Assembly: GCA_963930655.1 (NCBI GenBank)
Contig: OZ005611.1
Location: 7,571,501-7,635,500, forward strand
DNA from: Myrica gale
Lineage: Eukaryota > Streptophyta > Magnoliopsida > Fagales > Myricaceae
Direction: 5' to 3'
DNA length: 64,000 bases
Shown here: one piece after another, positions 46,501-56,564 of the stretch
Layout of the letters: every line of letters starts with the position of its first letter
Numbering within the stretch: position 1 is the stretch's first letter
Notes under the pieces: model-generated
Seen by the model: the letters and a program-made list of their open reading frames with translations, nothing else
What the model was told of the DNA's origin: nothing
The model's database searches: none
Translations under genes and position numbers: made by a program

Positions 46501-47317
46501 TCCCTTGCCAGATTATGCCTTACCTGCTTCTTTTGATTCAGATAATCCTAGTCACAGGTATCGCCATCTTGATTCATCCAACCAGTGGCTTATAAGGCCT
46601 GTTCTAGACACCCATGGTTGGGATCATGACGTTGGTTATGAAGGAATAAATGTAGAAAGATTGTTTGTGGTTAAAGAGAAAATACCCTTGTCCTTTTCTA
46701 GCCAGGTTACAAAAGATAAGAAGGACGCCAATGTCCAACTGGAAGTAGCCAGTTCAATAAAGCATGGGGAAGGGAAAGCAACATCGTTAGGTTTTGATAT
46801 GCAGACTGTTGGAAAGGATTTAGCTTATACTCTACGCAGCGAGACAAGATTTTGTAATTTTAGGAAGAACAAGGCAGCTGCTGGTCTCTCAGTTACTCTC
46901 TTGGGTGATGCCTTATCAGCTGGATTGAAAATTGAAGACAAATTGATTGCTAATAAACGATTCCAGTTGGTTATGACTGGTGGTGCAATGACGGCTCGAG
47001 GTGATGTTGCTTATGGTGGTAGTTTGGAGGCTCAGTTGAGAGATAAAGACCACCCTTTTGGTCGTTCTCTATCAACTCTTGGGCTTTCTGTTATGGATTG
47101 GCATGGTGATCTTGCTATTGGCTGTAATTTACAGTCCCAGATCCCTGTAGGACGGTCTTCAAATTTGATTGCTCGTGTCAATCTGAATAACAGGGGTGCA
47201 GGACAAGCCAGCATTCGCTTAAATAGCTCAGAGCAGATTCAACTAGCTTTGGTCAGCCTCATTCCTCTTCTCAGAAAGCTACATGGTTATCTTCAAGAAC
47301 TGCAGTCTAGTCAATGA
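43538..47317 (+). CDS. TOC120/TOC132: Chloroplast import receptor GTPase, TOC120/TOC132 type
   Basis: A preprotein receptor GTPase of the outer chloroplast envelope TOC complex. TOC120/132 favour non-photosynthetic precursors, unlike TOC159. There is one coding exon of 1259 residues. Residues 1 to about 600 are the acidic, disordered A domain, containing a tandem 75-residue duplication (212-286 and 287-361). The G domain has the P loop GKSGVGKS at 634-641, DTPG at 681-684 and VVLTHAASAPPDGPNG further on. An acidic linker (DEDDLDDDLDDSSDSDEE) lies near 890-905. The C-terminal M domain anchors in the outer membrane (HLDSSNQWLIRPVLDTHGWD and LSVMDWHGDLAIGCNLQSQI). I start at ATG 43538, since the codon before it is GTG. 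Length fits Arabidopsis TOC132 (about 1200) plus the duplication. The G and M domains look complete. Confidence 0.95.
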   Translation: MENEAEILGSFQVEEKSVVAAVSEERIAERDVVGLEESKDLDDGDIFGEDMITPKVLQERVVEPDSGPSGSGGGAGNVKISGESGLQVVDGNANAEHGSETFEEAFEVPSVEARGIINGVNFVGGKGVDEGGVVEGGTEMEIETVELNGSRDYGILDGGENGGEKEVLEREDEVDLRSGQVVEKCANKDFDNVNFNRMPVDEKSENGGGDNVGGTITESLHETESSRKILHEDGNGEKLKDDNTSAECQGNGRGVLKDATTGIIPSQEDDSSDEPGGNSSYMDTDKVGGAITESLHEPESSRGILHQDGNSEKLKDDNLSAECQGNGSGVLKDATAGIIPSQEDDSSDEPGGISSCMDTDNQFYRNSKAKDIQAGVDSECLLETSELKDTSADLHALVEESSVVSVLASSPAAEVSKTKNEESFLGNKNDSRPETNKVSQLQDADEDVHEVSNNHAVVEGIMIKEENAGQQRAQVNGKQAIQPVPELASSSGKSSNHAPPARPAGLGRAAPLLEPAPRVVQQPRVNGSVSQMQTQQMEDPSNGESEEYDETREKLQMIRVKFLRLAHRLGQTPHNVVVAQVLYRLGLAEQLRGRNGGRVGAFSFDRASAMAEQLEATGQGQEPLDFSCTIMVLGKSGVGKSATINSIFDEVKFGTDAFQMGTKKVQDVVGTVQGIKVRVIDTPGLLPPLSDQRQNEKILHSVKHFIKKTPPDIVLYLDRLDMQSRDFSDMPLLRTITEIFGPSIWFNAIVVLTHAASAPPDGPNGTASSYDMFVTQRSHVVQQAIRQAAGDMRLMNPVSLVENHSACRTNRAGQRVLPNGQVWKPHLLLLSFASKILAEANALLKLQDSPPGKPFPNRTRAPPLPFLLSSLLQSRPQVKLPEEQFGDEDDLDDDLDDSSDSDEESELDELPPFKRLTKAQESRLSKTQKKAYLDELEYREKLFMKKQLKEEKKRRKMMKKMASSAMDLPGDFSENVEEESGGPASVPIPLPDYALPASFDSDNPSHRYRHLDSSNQWLIRPVLDTHGWDHDVGYEGINVERLFVVKEKIPLSFSSQVTKDKKDANVQLEVASSIKHGEGKATSLGFDMQTVGKDLAYTLRSETRFCNFRKNKAAAGLSVTLLGDALSAGLKIEDKLIANKRFQLVMTGGAMTARGDVAYGGSLEAQLRDKDHPFGRSLSTLGLSVMDWHGDLAIGCNLQSQIPVGRSSNLIARVNLNNRGAGQASIRLNSSEQIQLALVSLIPLLRKLHGYLQELQSSQ
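44171..44620 (+). repeat. 225-bp in-frame tandem duplication in the TOC A domain
   Basis: Two units with 225-bp period, starting GTGGGAGGA at 44171 and 44396. They encode 75 residues each (VGGTITESLHETESSRKILH against VGGAITESLHEPESSRGILH). The units are about 90 percent identical by eye and keep the frame. Confidence 0.9.
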
Positions 47318-48804
47318 GTGAATTAGGTTTTACTGCAGCAGCTTCATTGTTGTAGGAGATAACTTTTAGATGGCCATCTCTTAATGGTCATTTTCAGACG
47401 TGAGTGATACTTAGCTGCCTTTTCATCGTTTCTAAAACCAAAGAAGTACTTTCCTTGATTATAGCAATTTTAACTTCTTTGTTAGATATCCGCATTGGGT
47501 GAATTTTGTTCTCTTCAGATACTGACCAAGTGATGCGGCTTGTTCAAGTTAATGCTTTGTTTAGGCACTCTCTATTGGTGTGGAAATTCATTTATATGCA
47601 TAAAGTGTTCAATGACTTGGTCTTTCTCACTGCCCTTCTTTTACATGGATATATCCATTTGCACCTTCTCTCGAAGTCGAGGATACAGTTTCTTTCAGGT
47701 TCGTTGACTTCCTTTTTACACTGAGGATGTTAAAACGACAGATTTTGAACTGTTGCTCCGAGTGTTTCGTATGGGGTGATTGTGGAAAATCAATGTCAGT
47801 GATTCAGTTTACATGCTGAAGAGAGTTGTGTTGGTTCACTTAAAATGGTAAACTGTTGCGTACTTGGGTTCACAGAATTCTGATTACTAGAATGTACCTC
47901 TCATGGAAATCTTAATCCTACTCCAAGTCAAATTTTTCTATCCGTTGGACTGCGGTCATTTTAGAGGTCTAAATCTGTTGTCTTCGACTTATTATTTATA
48001 TTGATGTGTCCTTGAGAGTATGATATTCTGGTGTGATTTGTTGTTTGTGGGTAAGTACCTCGTGCCTGTGTTTCTTCCCCACTTATTATTTATATTTTGT
48101 CAATGCTGTCGGTAGAATCCGGTTAACATAAAGTGGGATCGAATTGGGAAGTGATATGCTCCTTTATCCTTCAAATGTTATGTTTAGATGTATACCATTT
48201 AAGTGATAGCTACAGGTGCATCTTGATATTTGTCTAGTTTTGTTTGCATTTAGACTGTTCCAATGATGGGGATTAGTTTGTTTAGTTTGTTGTTTCGCAT
48301 CCCCCTGTACTATTTAGAGTGGCATTCCTCCATTGCGTATCAAGCTGCTCTTTGATTTTCGGCTGCCTATCCTACTTGGCAGATGGTGAAACAGTTAAAG
48401 TGGACTCTGGATAGAGTTGCCCCTTTCAAGGACCCCGTGTCCTCTAAAATGCCAAGGCTAGTTGTCAATCCCTGTCTTTGGCTGGTCAATCATTTCGTCT
48501 TGAACTCGCCAGTAGTTTGGCTTTATGCTCTTACCCTATTTCCTAGCGACGGGTCAAGTGGTTTTCGGCCTCTACTTTCTTGATGATGCAGCTGATTACT
48601 CTTGTCCCTGAGCTTGTGTTTCTTTCATCACGAGAATCTTGTGTCCACTATATAAAACTTCTCTTCTCGTTGCTGCTTCTAAATAATTAGAAAATGCCAT
48701 TGGGAAGTAACCAGCTTCAGAGTTCCAAAAGTAACGCGGGGACCATTCAATTGATTTTTGATTGCACTCATTATTGAATTTTAGGCACAGCTTCTTCTTC
48801 TTTT
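47318..48804. other. TOC 3'UTR and intergenic
   Basis: No further coding exon of the TOC gene is expected after the stop. Frames at 47506-47724 and 48383-48583 are unrecognised. The last part (47900-48800) is featureless. Confidence 0.4.
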
Positions 48805-48807
48805 TTT

Positions 48808-49055
48808 CCAAGTAACTTCATTTATAAACAGCAGAAAATACTGTCAGGGGGTTGTCACAGTAAGAGATATCAAAGGGGATACAAGAGAGGAACAGTGCCA
48901 GTACAATCCTCAATAATTGCTCCAGCAGCTACCCTGTGTGCCAACTCGTTCACAGACCGACGAACAGGAGCAAACATCCAGCTTAGAAGAGCTCTAATAT
49001 CAGAAATGATAGGCTCAATAAGTGGGTTCAGCCGTTCAGGGCCTTCTGAGTGAAC
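48808..49055 (-). mobile_element. LINE 3' end fragment
   Basis: Poly-T at 48801-48808 and the minus-strand frame ALLSWMFAPVRRSVNELAHR then VAAGAIIED give the C-terminal tail of an RVT_3 RNase H domain (compare FVPRGANEDVHHFARWAASK of the LINE at the window's right end), followed by a short 3'UTR and poly-A. It is severely 5'-truncated. Confidence 0.6.
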
Positions 49056-49674
49056 CAGAATACAAAGAGTTAAGCACTTAAGCTTGCATCACGCGTAACT
49101 GCCTTCTATTGAGCTGAATTGACATGCTGTAAGTAGTGGTCTTGAGCCCCTGGAAGCGGGTTCAGGGCCTTCTTAGTGATTTCCCAGTAATTGGTGATTG
49201 TGCTACTCGTAATGCTCGTGGGCTTTTTCCTGACAAGTGTGTCAAGAAAATAACATACTCTTGGCAGCCCACCAATAGCCTTCAGTTGTTCTTTTCAATT
49301 CTCGACGGTTCCGTTTGATTCCCAATATGCGCAATGCATGATAGATGAAATCCCACGTATGTTGATAATTGTGTAAATTGAATTCCCGAGTTAAAAGGGA
49401 AGGCAGGGACGTACATGATCTTATGTCAGTCCCTCTCATTAATTCTATCTCTCACAGAAGACCAGAAGGGTATTCATGGTGGACGTAAAACATAATTAAT
49501 GATGTTTTGAGTTCAATTTTATTTATCCTTTTTTGATTTATTCAATGTCTGTAAAATAAAACAGACTGAAAATATCCTCCTTTCCAGTCCAAAATCGGGC
49601 ATAGTTAGAGAAGCTTATCAAACAAGTATTTATACGAATCTACCTACACTGCAAACTGTAGTGCATATCTGTTT
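49056..49674. other. Intergenic, nothing recognised
   Basis: No supported gene or element. A 60-codon plus-strand frame at 49136-49318 is not recognised. Confidence 0.35.
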
Positions 49675-49828
49675 TTGTACTCAAACAAACATACTTCAAA
49701 ATTTTTAATTTTTAATTTTTAAACATACATTTCAAATTTTTCACAAACCCCAATTAACTTCAACATTCAAAAGATTTTCAAAATTTTAAGAATATTTTCC
49801 AAAATTTTGGTAAACAAACCACCCTTTA
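49675..49828. mobile_element. MITE family C copy 2, inverted
   Basis: Carries CTTCAAATTTTTCACAAACC-type sequence and ends CAAAATTTTGGTAAACAAAC, the reverse complement of the start of the copy that follows at 49852. The two copies lie head to head about 25 bp apart. Confidence 0.55.
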
Positions 49829-49851
49829 TAAATCACAGAAACAGACTAGAT

Positions 49852-50030
49852 CAATGTTTGTTTGCCAAAATTTTGGGGAATATTCTCAAAATTTTGGGAA
49901 TCTTTACTTTATTGAGATTTATTGGAGTTTGTGAAAAGTGAAGTGTGTAGGTGTAAAAGTTAAAAATTTTGGAGTTTGTTTGGTTTGTCCGATTTGTTGA
50001 GACCCCAAATATTTGGGGTCTCAAACATGC
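49852..50030. mobile_element. MITE family C copy 3
   Basis: Begins TGTTTGTTTGCCAAAATTTT and ends in an internal palindrome, GACCCCAAATATTTGGGGTC. It shares TATTGGAGTTTGTGAAAAG with copy 1. It lies about 290 bp beyond the stop of the kinase gene. Confidence 0.6.
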
Positions 50031-50317
50031 AACATGAAAGTCGATGCACGTGGGGTTCGCTAACTGCGAGGGCTAAAGCAGAGATCGTAAGCACATTTTT
50101 TTTAAATGAACAAGTATTTCATTAAATCAATTAGAGAAATAGAAATAAAGAAATACAAGCTGTCACTTTCAGGTCAATACAAAGAAAACTTCAGCTGAAT
50201 ACAATTAGATGATGACCTTGGTTTACTCGTTATAAATGATCGAGAAGAAAAAAATACTGGCCTTGTACTGCTTTGAAGGGAGAACCCCCACGGAAGTCAT
50301 TGCAATATAGATCATAG

Positions 50318-51610
50318 TCAAGCATGGATACCTGTGAATGAAAACCCCGGAGGAGGAGCTAACCTTGCCACTGTCTGCTTCCTTGAGATTGATGAAAACT
50401 GATCAGGAGGAGGAGGCAAATTCCTTGGCAATAACTGTCTCCTTGAAATAAATTCAAACCCAGGAGGAGGAGGCAGATTATTTGCCAATGCATGAGGAAG
50501 AGGCAGGTTCTTTAGCAACAGTTTTTCCATTGGGATTAATTCAGAAGGGGGAAGAGGCAGATTCTTTGGCAGGGATTGTCTCTTAACAGTTAATTCAAAC
50601 CCAGGAGGAGGACCGAAAGTTCTTGAAGCTGAAGGACTCTTTGAAACTGATGGAGGAACATGGAGGGGGTACCCCGTAGAAGGAAAAACTTGAGTTTCAT
50701 CGAGAAAAGGATGACGCAGCAGCATCTCAGCCGTCCACCTCTTCCTTGGTTCCCTTACAAAACACCTCCCCAAGAAATCTTTCCCAACCTCCGACATGGT
50801 TTCAGGTATCTTCGGCGGCTCCTTGCCCAAAGCAATCTGAAACATCAAAGTTCTCATGTCCTTAAACGTCCATGCCAGGTTTCCCGTTAACATCTCTATA
50901 ACCATGCATCCCAGAGACCATATATCCAGCGGGGATTGGATTTCACCAATCAGGACAGATTCTGGGGACATGTAGATAGGAGTTCCCCGAAAAGTGAAGT
51001 TCCTTCTCACGAATTCGTTCTCCTCCCCAGGAATCTTCGATAGCCCGAAATCAGCGATCTTAACGCTGCTTGCACCATCTTCAGAACAGAAAACAAGTAC
51101 GTTGGCTGGTTTGAGATCGCAATGAACATAGCCTTTTTCATGAATGCATCGAAGCCCTTTGAGTATCATCCGAGTGTATCTTCGAACGTCAGGCTCCTGC
51201 AACCTTCCTCCATTTTTCTTCATTACATCCAGAAGAGTACCTTCAGATGCGTACTCGAGTAGCAAATTGTAGACCCCCAGCCCATCCTCAACGCTCAAAT
51301 CAACTCCCAAACAACGAACAATCTCAGAACAACCAGTAAACTCTCGAAGAATCGTTGCCTCTTTCTTAAGTGACATGCAGTGCTCAAGAGCAGCCGACTT
51401 CACAGCGATTGATCCGATAGGGCAGTACTTAGGGGTTGCGGGAGTTGCCAAATAGACGGTACCATACGAACCCCTCCCAAGAACCTGAACCTTCAGCCAC
51501 TTCAGCAAATCACATCCGGACCAAGCGAAAACTGCGCGGTCCCGGATCGATGAACTGCCGTGAGGACAAGAGTTCGGATGGAGAACATCGCGCAGACGAG
51601 AAGCGTGCAT
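50318..51610 (-). CDS. MAPKKK-like Ser/Thr kinase with PPPGF repeat tail
   Basis: An intronless 430-residue kinase resembling the small plant MAPKKK15-21 group, which act in stress and hormone cascades. The first ATG is at 51610; the same frame opens upstream only with non-ATG codons. The kinase domain runs from about residue 35 to 300: Gly loop LGRGSYGTVYLA, IAVKS lysine, HCDLKPANVL as catalytic loop (HCD in place of HRD, so non-RD), DFGLSK, and GTPIYMSPESVL as the activation segment, then DIWSLGCMVIEMLTG. All residues for phosphotransfer appear present. The last 100 residues are a Pro/Leu-rich tail of about six 18-19 residue degenerate repeats (PPPGFELTVKRQSLPKNL, PPPPGFEFISRRQLLPRNL), which I have not seen in this family. 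The specific MAPKKK number cannot be assigned. Confidence 0.87.
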   Translation of the reverse strand: MHASRLRDVLHPNSCPHGSSSIRDRAVFAWSGCDLLKWLKVQVLGRGSYGTVYLATPATPKYCPIGSIAVKSAALEHCMSLKKEATILREFTGCSEIVRCLGVDLSVEDGLGVYNLLLEYASEGTLLDVMKKNGGRLQEPDVRRYTRMILKGLRCIHEKGYVHCDLKPANVLVFCSEDGASSVKIADFGLSKIPGEENEFVRRNFTFRGTPIYMSPESVLIGEIQSPLDIWSLGCMVIEMLTGNLAWTFKDMRTLMFQIALGKEPPKIPETMSEVGKDFLGRCFVREPRKRWTAEMLLRHPFLDETQVFPSTGYPLHVPPSVSKSPSASRTFGPPPGFELTVKRQSLPKNLPLPPSELIPMEKLLLKNLPLPHALANNLPPPPGFEFISRRQLLPRNLPPPPDQFSSISRKQTVARLAPPPGFSFTGIHA

Positions 51611-51666
51611 CTTACGAAATTGAAGAACTAAAAACAAATGGGAAAAAAGCGTACCGCCATCGGGAT

Positions 51667-51674
51667 TAATATAG
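51667..51674 (-). promoter_or_regulatory. Weak TATA-like box of the kinase gene
   Basis: CTATATTA on the minus strand about 57 bp upstream of the ATG. A family C MITE begins less than 50 bp further upstream. Confidence 0.35.
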
Positions 51675-51720
51675 TTTTAACGACCCTGTGCGCGCGCGAC
51701 GGCTCATTTTGAGGTCTAAG

Positions 51721-51890
51721 GTTGCATTTGTTTGCCCGGGGTCCAAAATTTCTAATAAAATAAACCCTTCAAAATTTTCATTTTTTAAGAATACACTTCA
51801 AATTTTTCACAAACCCTAATAAACTTCAACATTTAAAAGATTATCAAAATTTTGAGACTATTCCCCAAAATTTCGGTAAACAATCGCCAC
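51721..51890. mobile_element. MITE family C copy 4, in the kinase promoter
   Basis: Starts GCATTTGTTTGCCCGGGGTC and ends CCCCAAAATTTCGGTAAACA, and contains CTTCAAATTTTTCACAAACC as in copy 2. It begins about 110 bp upstream of the kinase ATG, so it occupies the proximal promoter. Confidence 0.55.
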
Positions 51891-53536
51891 CTTAAGTAAA
51901 ATCATAAAAATTAAGGTTTTTAATTTAAAAAAAAATAGAATAATAAATTAATAAATTTAAAATAAATCCATAAATTTGTTTTTTACCTTTCCATTAGTCA
52001 ATAAATCATTTTTAATAGATAAAATTGTTAACCATTTAATCTATCTTAAGACATAATTATTACTAAATGTTTTTTTATAATCACTAAACATGTTTTAATG
52101 ACAATTTTTTTTAAGAATTTTTTCACAAAATTTTTTACCAATATTCCAATAGATTTTTGAACCAACAAATTTTTTTATTGATCCCAAAAAAATTTATACT
52201 TTCTCCAATAACATCCAAACACAGGAAACTATAATTTTGTTTTTGAAACCTTTTTTAAAAATTTTAATTCTGAAAATAAATTCAGACCATCAATCTCAAA
52301 CTCAAGAAAATTTTCAAGATCCAAATATTTTTTTTCCTAAAGCACATTCATTAAAAGATCTTAATCTCTTAAGACCAAACAAAAATTAAAAAATTTTATC
52401 ATAAAGTTTTTTGCCCATCAAAACACTGGCTAGTTTTGAAAAACTTCTTTATCAATGCATCTGCTTTAAAAATAGTTCAAAATCTATTATTCCTTGATCT
52501 AAGATATAATAAAATAATCAATTTTGAAAAATTCATCATCATTTTCATGATTTATGATAATTTAATTTTTTTAAGAAATTGAATTAACTAGTAATAAAGT
52601 AGACAATTATGGTACTATTATTAGAGAATAGTGCTTTTATTAGTTAATTAAACTATTATTATTAATGCTAGCTAGTTTCAATAATATTAGGATTTTATTT
52701 TCAATTTCAATTTTATAAAATATTTTTTTAGGATGTTTCTATTTTATCTTTCATATTCCCAAAGTTTTACTTTTTTTTTTCTTCAACATTAATTTTATAA
52801 AGTATTTCTTATTCTTTTAGACAACTGCCTATCCATCTTAGCCCCGAAGTTCAAATTTTATAAAAGAAGTTATAAATATTTCGAAATCAGTTATAATTAA
52901 TGAAAAATTTGAATTTCTCACAAATTTATAGCAATTCACAGAATTATTTGAAATTTAATATATGATAACTGGAGTTAACAATTTATTTAGATAATATATC
53001 GAAATACATCCTTTTTTTTATATTGAAAATAGTGGAGTTTGTGATTTCTCGAGGATCTTCTTGGTCACGGGGTAGCGCGTGGGGTAATTTCCAGTGAGAT
53101 TACTTACAACTGTCTTTTAGAGAAGTAGAGGTGTGAGCGGAATTGCATTAAATTTTGTAAGCAATTTAGGATCAATTTGTAAAAACGGAACGTGAATGAT
53201 TGCGCGTTTTACGGACGTAAGTGGTTTTGCGAGTAATTGCCTTCCGTTTTTTGTACGCGATGAAGCCATGATGAAATTTCACTGCATTTATGAGCATTAA
53301 TGAAGCCGACTAATAAAGTGATTCAAAACTATTATTATTTTTTAAAAAAAAACTTTCCATTTAAATTTTTCTTTTAAAAAATTTAATTATCTGATTCACA
53401 CCTTTGACCTTATAGTAAGGAAGGTATATTTTTCGATGGTCATGTAATTAAAATAAGTTTTTTAGACCAATTAATTTAATGTCTAATTTCTGTTAGTCAG
53501 ACGAAATAATGGTCACATATATATCATTTTTTATTC

Positions 53537-53580
<44 letters not shown>

Positions 53581-54635
53581 AAAAAAATAATTTTATCTCG
53601 ATTATTTTGCACATGAAAAGTAAGAATTGATTTTTTTTACCACATATAAGTCGGAATAAAATATTTTAAAACTTGACGAGATTTACAAATTTTTGCCTAT
53701 ATTTATATAGGGTGTATTATAATGTTTCCTTGAAAAAATTTGGTTTAAGAAATATTTGAATTTATTTATTTTTCTAAAAAATAATAATTTTTTTATAATT
53801 GATCTGAAATTTTTTTACTTTAACTTTATTTTTAAGTGCTTACTAAATATTTAAAAACAAGTAAAACAAAATTTGTTTTAGAAGCCAACAAACAGACATA
53901 CTTAATACTGAGTCATTTCTTTTTTTTTTCTAGGCGAGTCAATTCCTCATACACCTATGACTATCCTAAGACAGTGGAGGGATGAATGTAATTATGAGCC
54001 GCCTGCTTCTTATAGGTAGATAGTTTACAAAAGTTAAGTATCCAATTAGTACCCAATTAATTATCTCTAAAATCAAATAAATCTTTCCAATTTTAGCTTT
54101 CAATATTCCTTCTTTATATCTATTTATGATGTAACTCCAATCTCTTAAATTTTTAAATTCAAACATAAGATTAGATGAGATATATTCAAATCACTTTTAA
54201 ATTTAATGATAAATTAGAACTTTATTTCTTCATTTTAAATTCAAAATTCTTTGAGGGTTGGGGTATTTCAATCGGAATATCCTCTGTCAGTAGCATGCAC
54301 AGTGACAAGCAGGAGGAAGGCACATAAGGTGTCATGACGTGGATGACTTTTCACGTACAGCTAGCAGTAATCCAATATCAGCAAGAAAGGTAATATTAAA
54401 CATCTCAAACGATGGTCGAAAAAGCTGTTTAGGAGAAACAGAGGTTTGAGACGAAGGATGGATCTTGTCCTCGTTATACATGATCCCATAACCCCTTGTG
54501 TCCTCAAGATTAGGTCATCTTCTTGTTTTTTTTTTTTTTTATCTCTGGCCCTTTTAGGTCAAATATCCCGTATATAGCTCATTAAAGTGAATTAAATTAA
54601 AAGCATTCATTCAACAGTGCATTAATATATATTGG
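51891..54635. other. Very AT-rich intergenic
   Basis: No gene. Homopolymer-rich AT sequence with a (TA)n microsatellite at about 53540-53577. A 66-codon minus-strand frame at 53966-54166 is chance. Confidence 0.5.
53540..53577. repeat. (TA)n microsatellite
   Basis: About 19 uninterrupted TA units in an AT-rich stretch. Its length is likely to vary between individuals. Confidence 0.9.
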
Positions 54636-56385
54636 AAAATTGACATTTTAGTTTTTAGATTTTTGTAACTTTTATTTTTTTAGTATTTGAATTTTATTTT
54701 TTCAGATTTTAGTCCTTTAGTTTCTATTTTTTGGCGAAATGATCGTTCCGTCAAGGTTCCATATCTTCCCCGAAGGGAAGGGTCACATTAATAACCAGTG
54801 GCGGAGCCAAGGGGGGTCAAGCCGGGGCAGCTGCCCCCCCTTGGTTCATATATATATATATATTTATATGTATTTTCCTATCTATTTTATATATATAGTT
54901 TAATGTGTTGTGGTTTATAAGTCAAGTCTTTCAACATTATGGTTTTTTTATTGTTTCTGTTCATTATATCTATTTTACTATAAAAATATATTCAATACAC
55001 ATATTTTCTACTTATAGAGTGCTAAAATCTGGCAATATAATCCCATTGTTTTTGGGGAAAATTTATTTAGATTAGTTTGAAGAGTTGTTCAGCGGTAGAG
55101 TAGGTAGGAGAATTACATGTTGATTACTTGTCTCAAATTTCTCACATCCCATGCGTAAGAGAGAGGGAGAGAGGAGATATGGAGTTTATAAATCTTTGTT
55201 CATTTATATTTTGATTACTTAATATGCTGAACATGATAGTAACCTAGTAGACATATAAATGTTGTATATTTGAAGAGATTAGAACGTTGGTGTTTAAAGT
55301 TTTATTGTTTTTAATTTTGATTAGTGAATTGAATTGGTTGATGAATTTTCATTTTGTTTTGTTTAGATTATGGATAAGTTTTGGATAAAAAAAGTCAGTC
55401 AATGTGGAATCTCTTAGTACTCCTACTTTTGATGCGAATATTAGTTCGAAAAGACCTTGTCTTTTGTTTAGTCTGGATTATATTATTGCTGACTCAAGGT
55501 TACGTAAACTCATTGAAGAATATGATGTTGGGATTGGAGATTAAATTCGTAAGGAGTATTTGATCAAAATTCCTTATCAATCACTTGACTTGTTGGTCAT
55601 GATTTTCCTAAGAAGCAAAATGGGAAAACAATGAGGGGTTTTAGAGAGTTATGGTTCAAAACCAATAAGCAATATGAGAAAATAATGAGGGGTTTTAGAG
55701 AGCTATGATTCAAAAATTATGAGTAAGAATATTTTTTAAGGAGTTACAGTAGTGTATTTCAATATTTTTAATGTTTTTATTCATTAGTTTTCGTTATTTT
55801 AACTCTAAAACGCCTTTTGCATTAAGTAAGAAAAAAATTTGTCATTTCGCTTTAGGAGTTTGCCTCCCCTCAACTTGAGTCCTGGTTCCGCCACTGTTAA
55901 TAACCATGTCAGCATAAACACTAAACAACAACATTCTCTCATTTTGCCATTTTATCCCAAAATGACGTCGTTTTGTATAAGTGTCATGCGCATTGTTTTG
56001 GATAAGTGTCACGCGAACAATTGAAATAAAAAACGCATACACTCACACTTTATCTTCGATCTCATCAGCATCCTTTTGTTCCTCTGTTACTCTCCCCATT
56101 TTCTAAAGAACCCTAAATTCATTGCTTCGATAGGTCCTGAGTGTTGCGGAGTCTCACCGGACGTTTAAAAATGGCTCATCCAAAAACCAAACGTGTCAAT
56201 GCTTAGTTGTAAACTTTTAAAACTGACATGACTGCTGATGTGACTATTCTGTTAGGAAAATAGACGAAACCCTAACAAAAGGTCCATTTCGTTAAAAAAT
56301 GAAAATGAAAATACTAAAAAATAAAAAATGATGAAAAAACACAAACACAAACACAAAGACTAGAATGTTAATTTTACAATATATT
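54636..56385. mobile_element. Long-TIR DNA element, host of a nested hAT
   Basis: The left end (AAAATTGACATTTTAGTTTT, then GGCGAAATGATCGTTCCGTC about 95 bp in) and the right end (inverted AAAATTAACATTCTAGTCTT, then AACGAAATGGACCTTTTGTT) are diverged inverted repeats about 120 bp long. It is interrupted by the hAT at 54796-55896, leaving about 650 bp of its own sequence. A Mutator-like non-autonomous element is my best guess. I could not define a target duplication. Confidence 0.45.
54796..55896 (+). mobile_element. hAT deletion derivative, CAGTGGCGG family
   Basis: An 1101-bp element with terminal repeats CAGTGGCGGAGCCA and TGGTTCCGCCACTG and a perfect 8-bp target duplication, TTAATAAC, at 54788-54795 and 55897-55904. 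Inside are the start of the transposase (a frameshifted match to MDKFVIRK through SSKRPC and LRKLIEEYDVGI, 55371-55560) and then an abrupt deletion to the 3' end. It is a non-autonomous derivative of the same family as the element at 33211-35808. Its ends are intact. Confidence 0.8.
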
Positions 56386-56564
56386 TGTACTCATCATATT
56401 AGGGTATTACAATTTACATAACAAATTTAAGGAACCAGCACCATGGTCCAAAGTAAATGAGACCAAACGACAGAGCATACAGACTTATAAAAGTTACTAG
56501 ACCAACCAACCAGAGTTGACAGCATTAATTATTCAAAGAAGCAAGGCAATGGACAGAACTAGTC
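56386..56564. other. 3' flank of the dirigent gene
   Basis: Short AT-rich sequence that is probably the dirigent 3'UTR. Confidence 0.4.

Noticed and set aside
43570-47214. Several 60-120 codon frames opposite or out of frame with the TOC gene
   Set aside because: They are shadows of a well-supported 1259-residue frame with G and M domains.
50098-50170. Poly-T followed by AAATGAACAAGTATTTCATT as another LINE 3' end
   Set aside because: It resembles LINE tails, but no coding remnant follows and it falls in the probable 3'UTR of the kinase gene.
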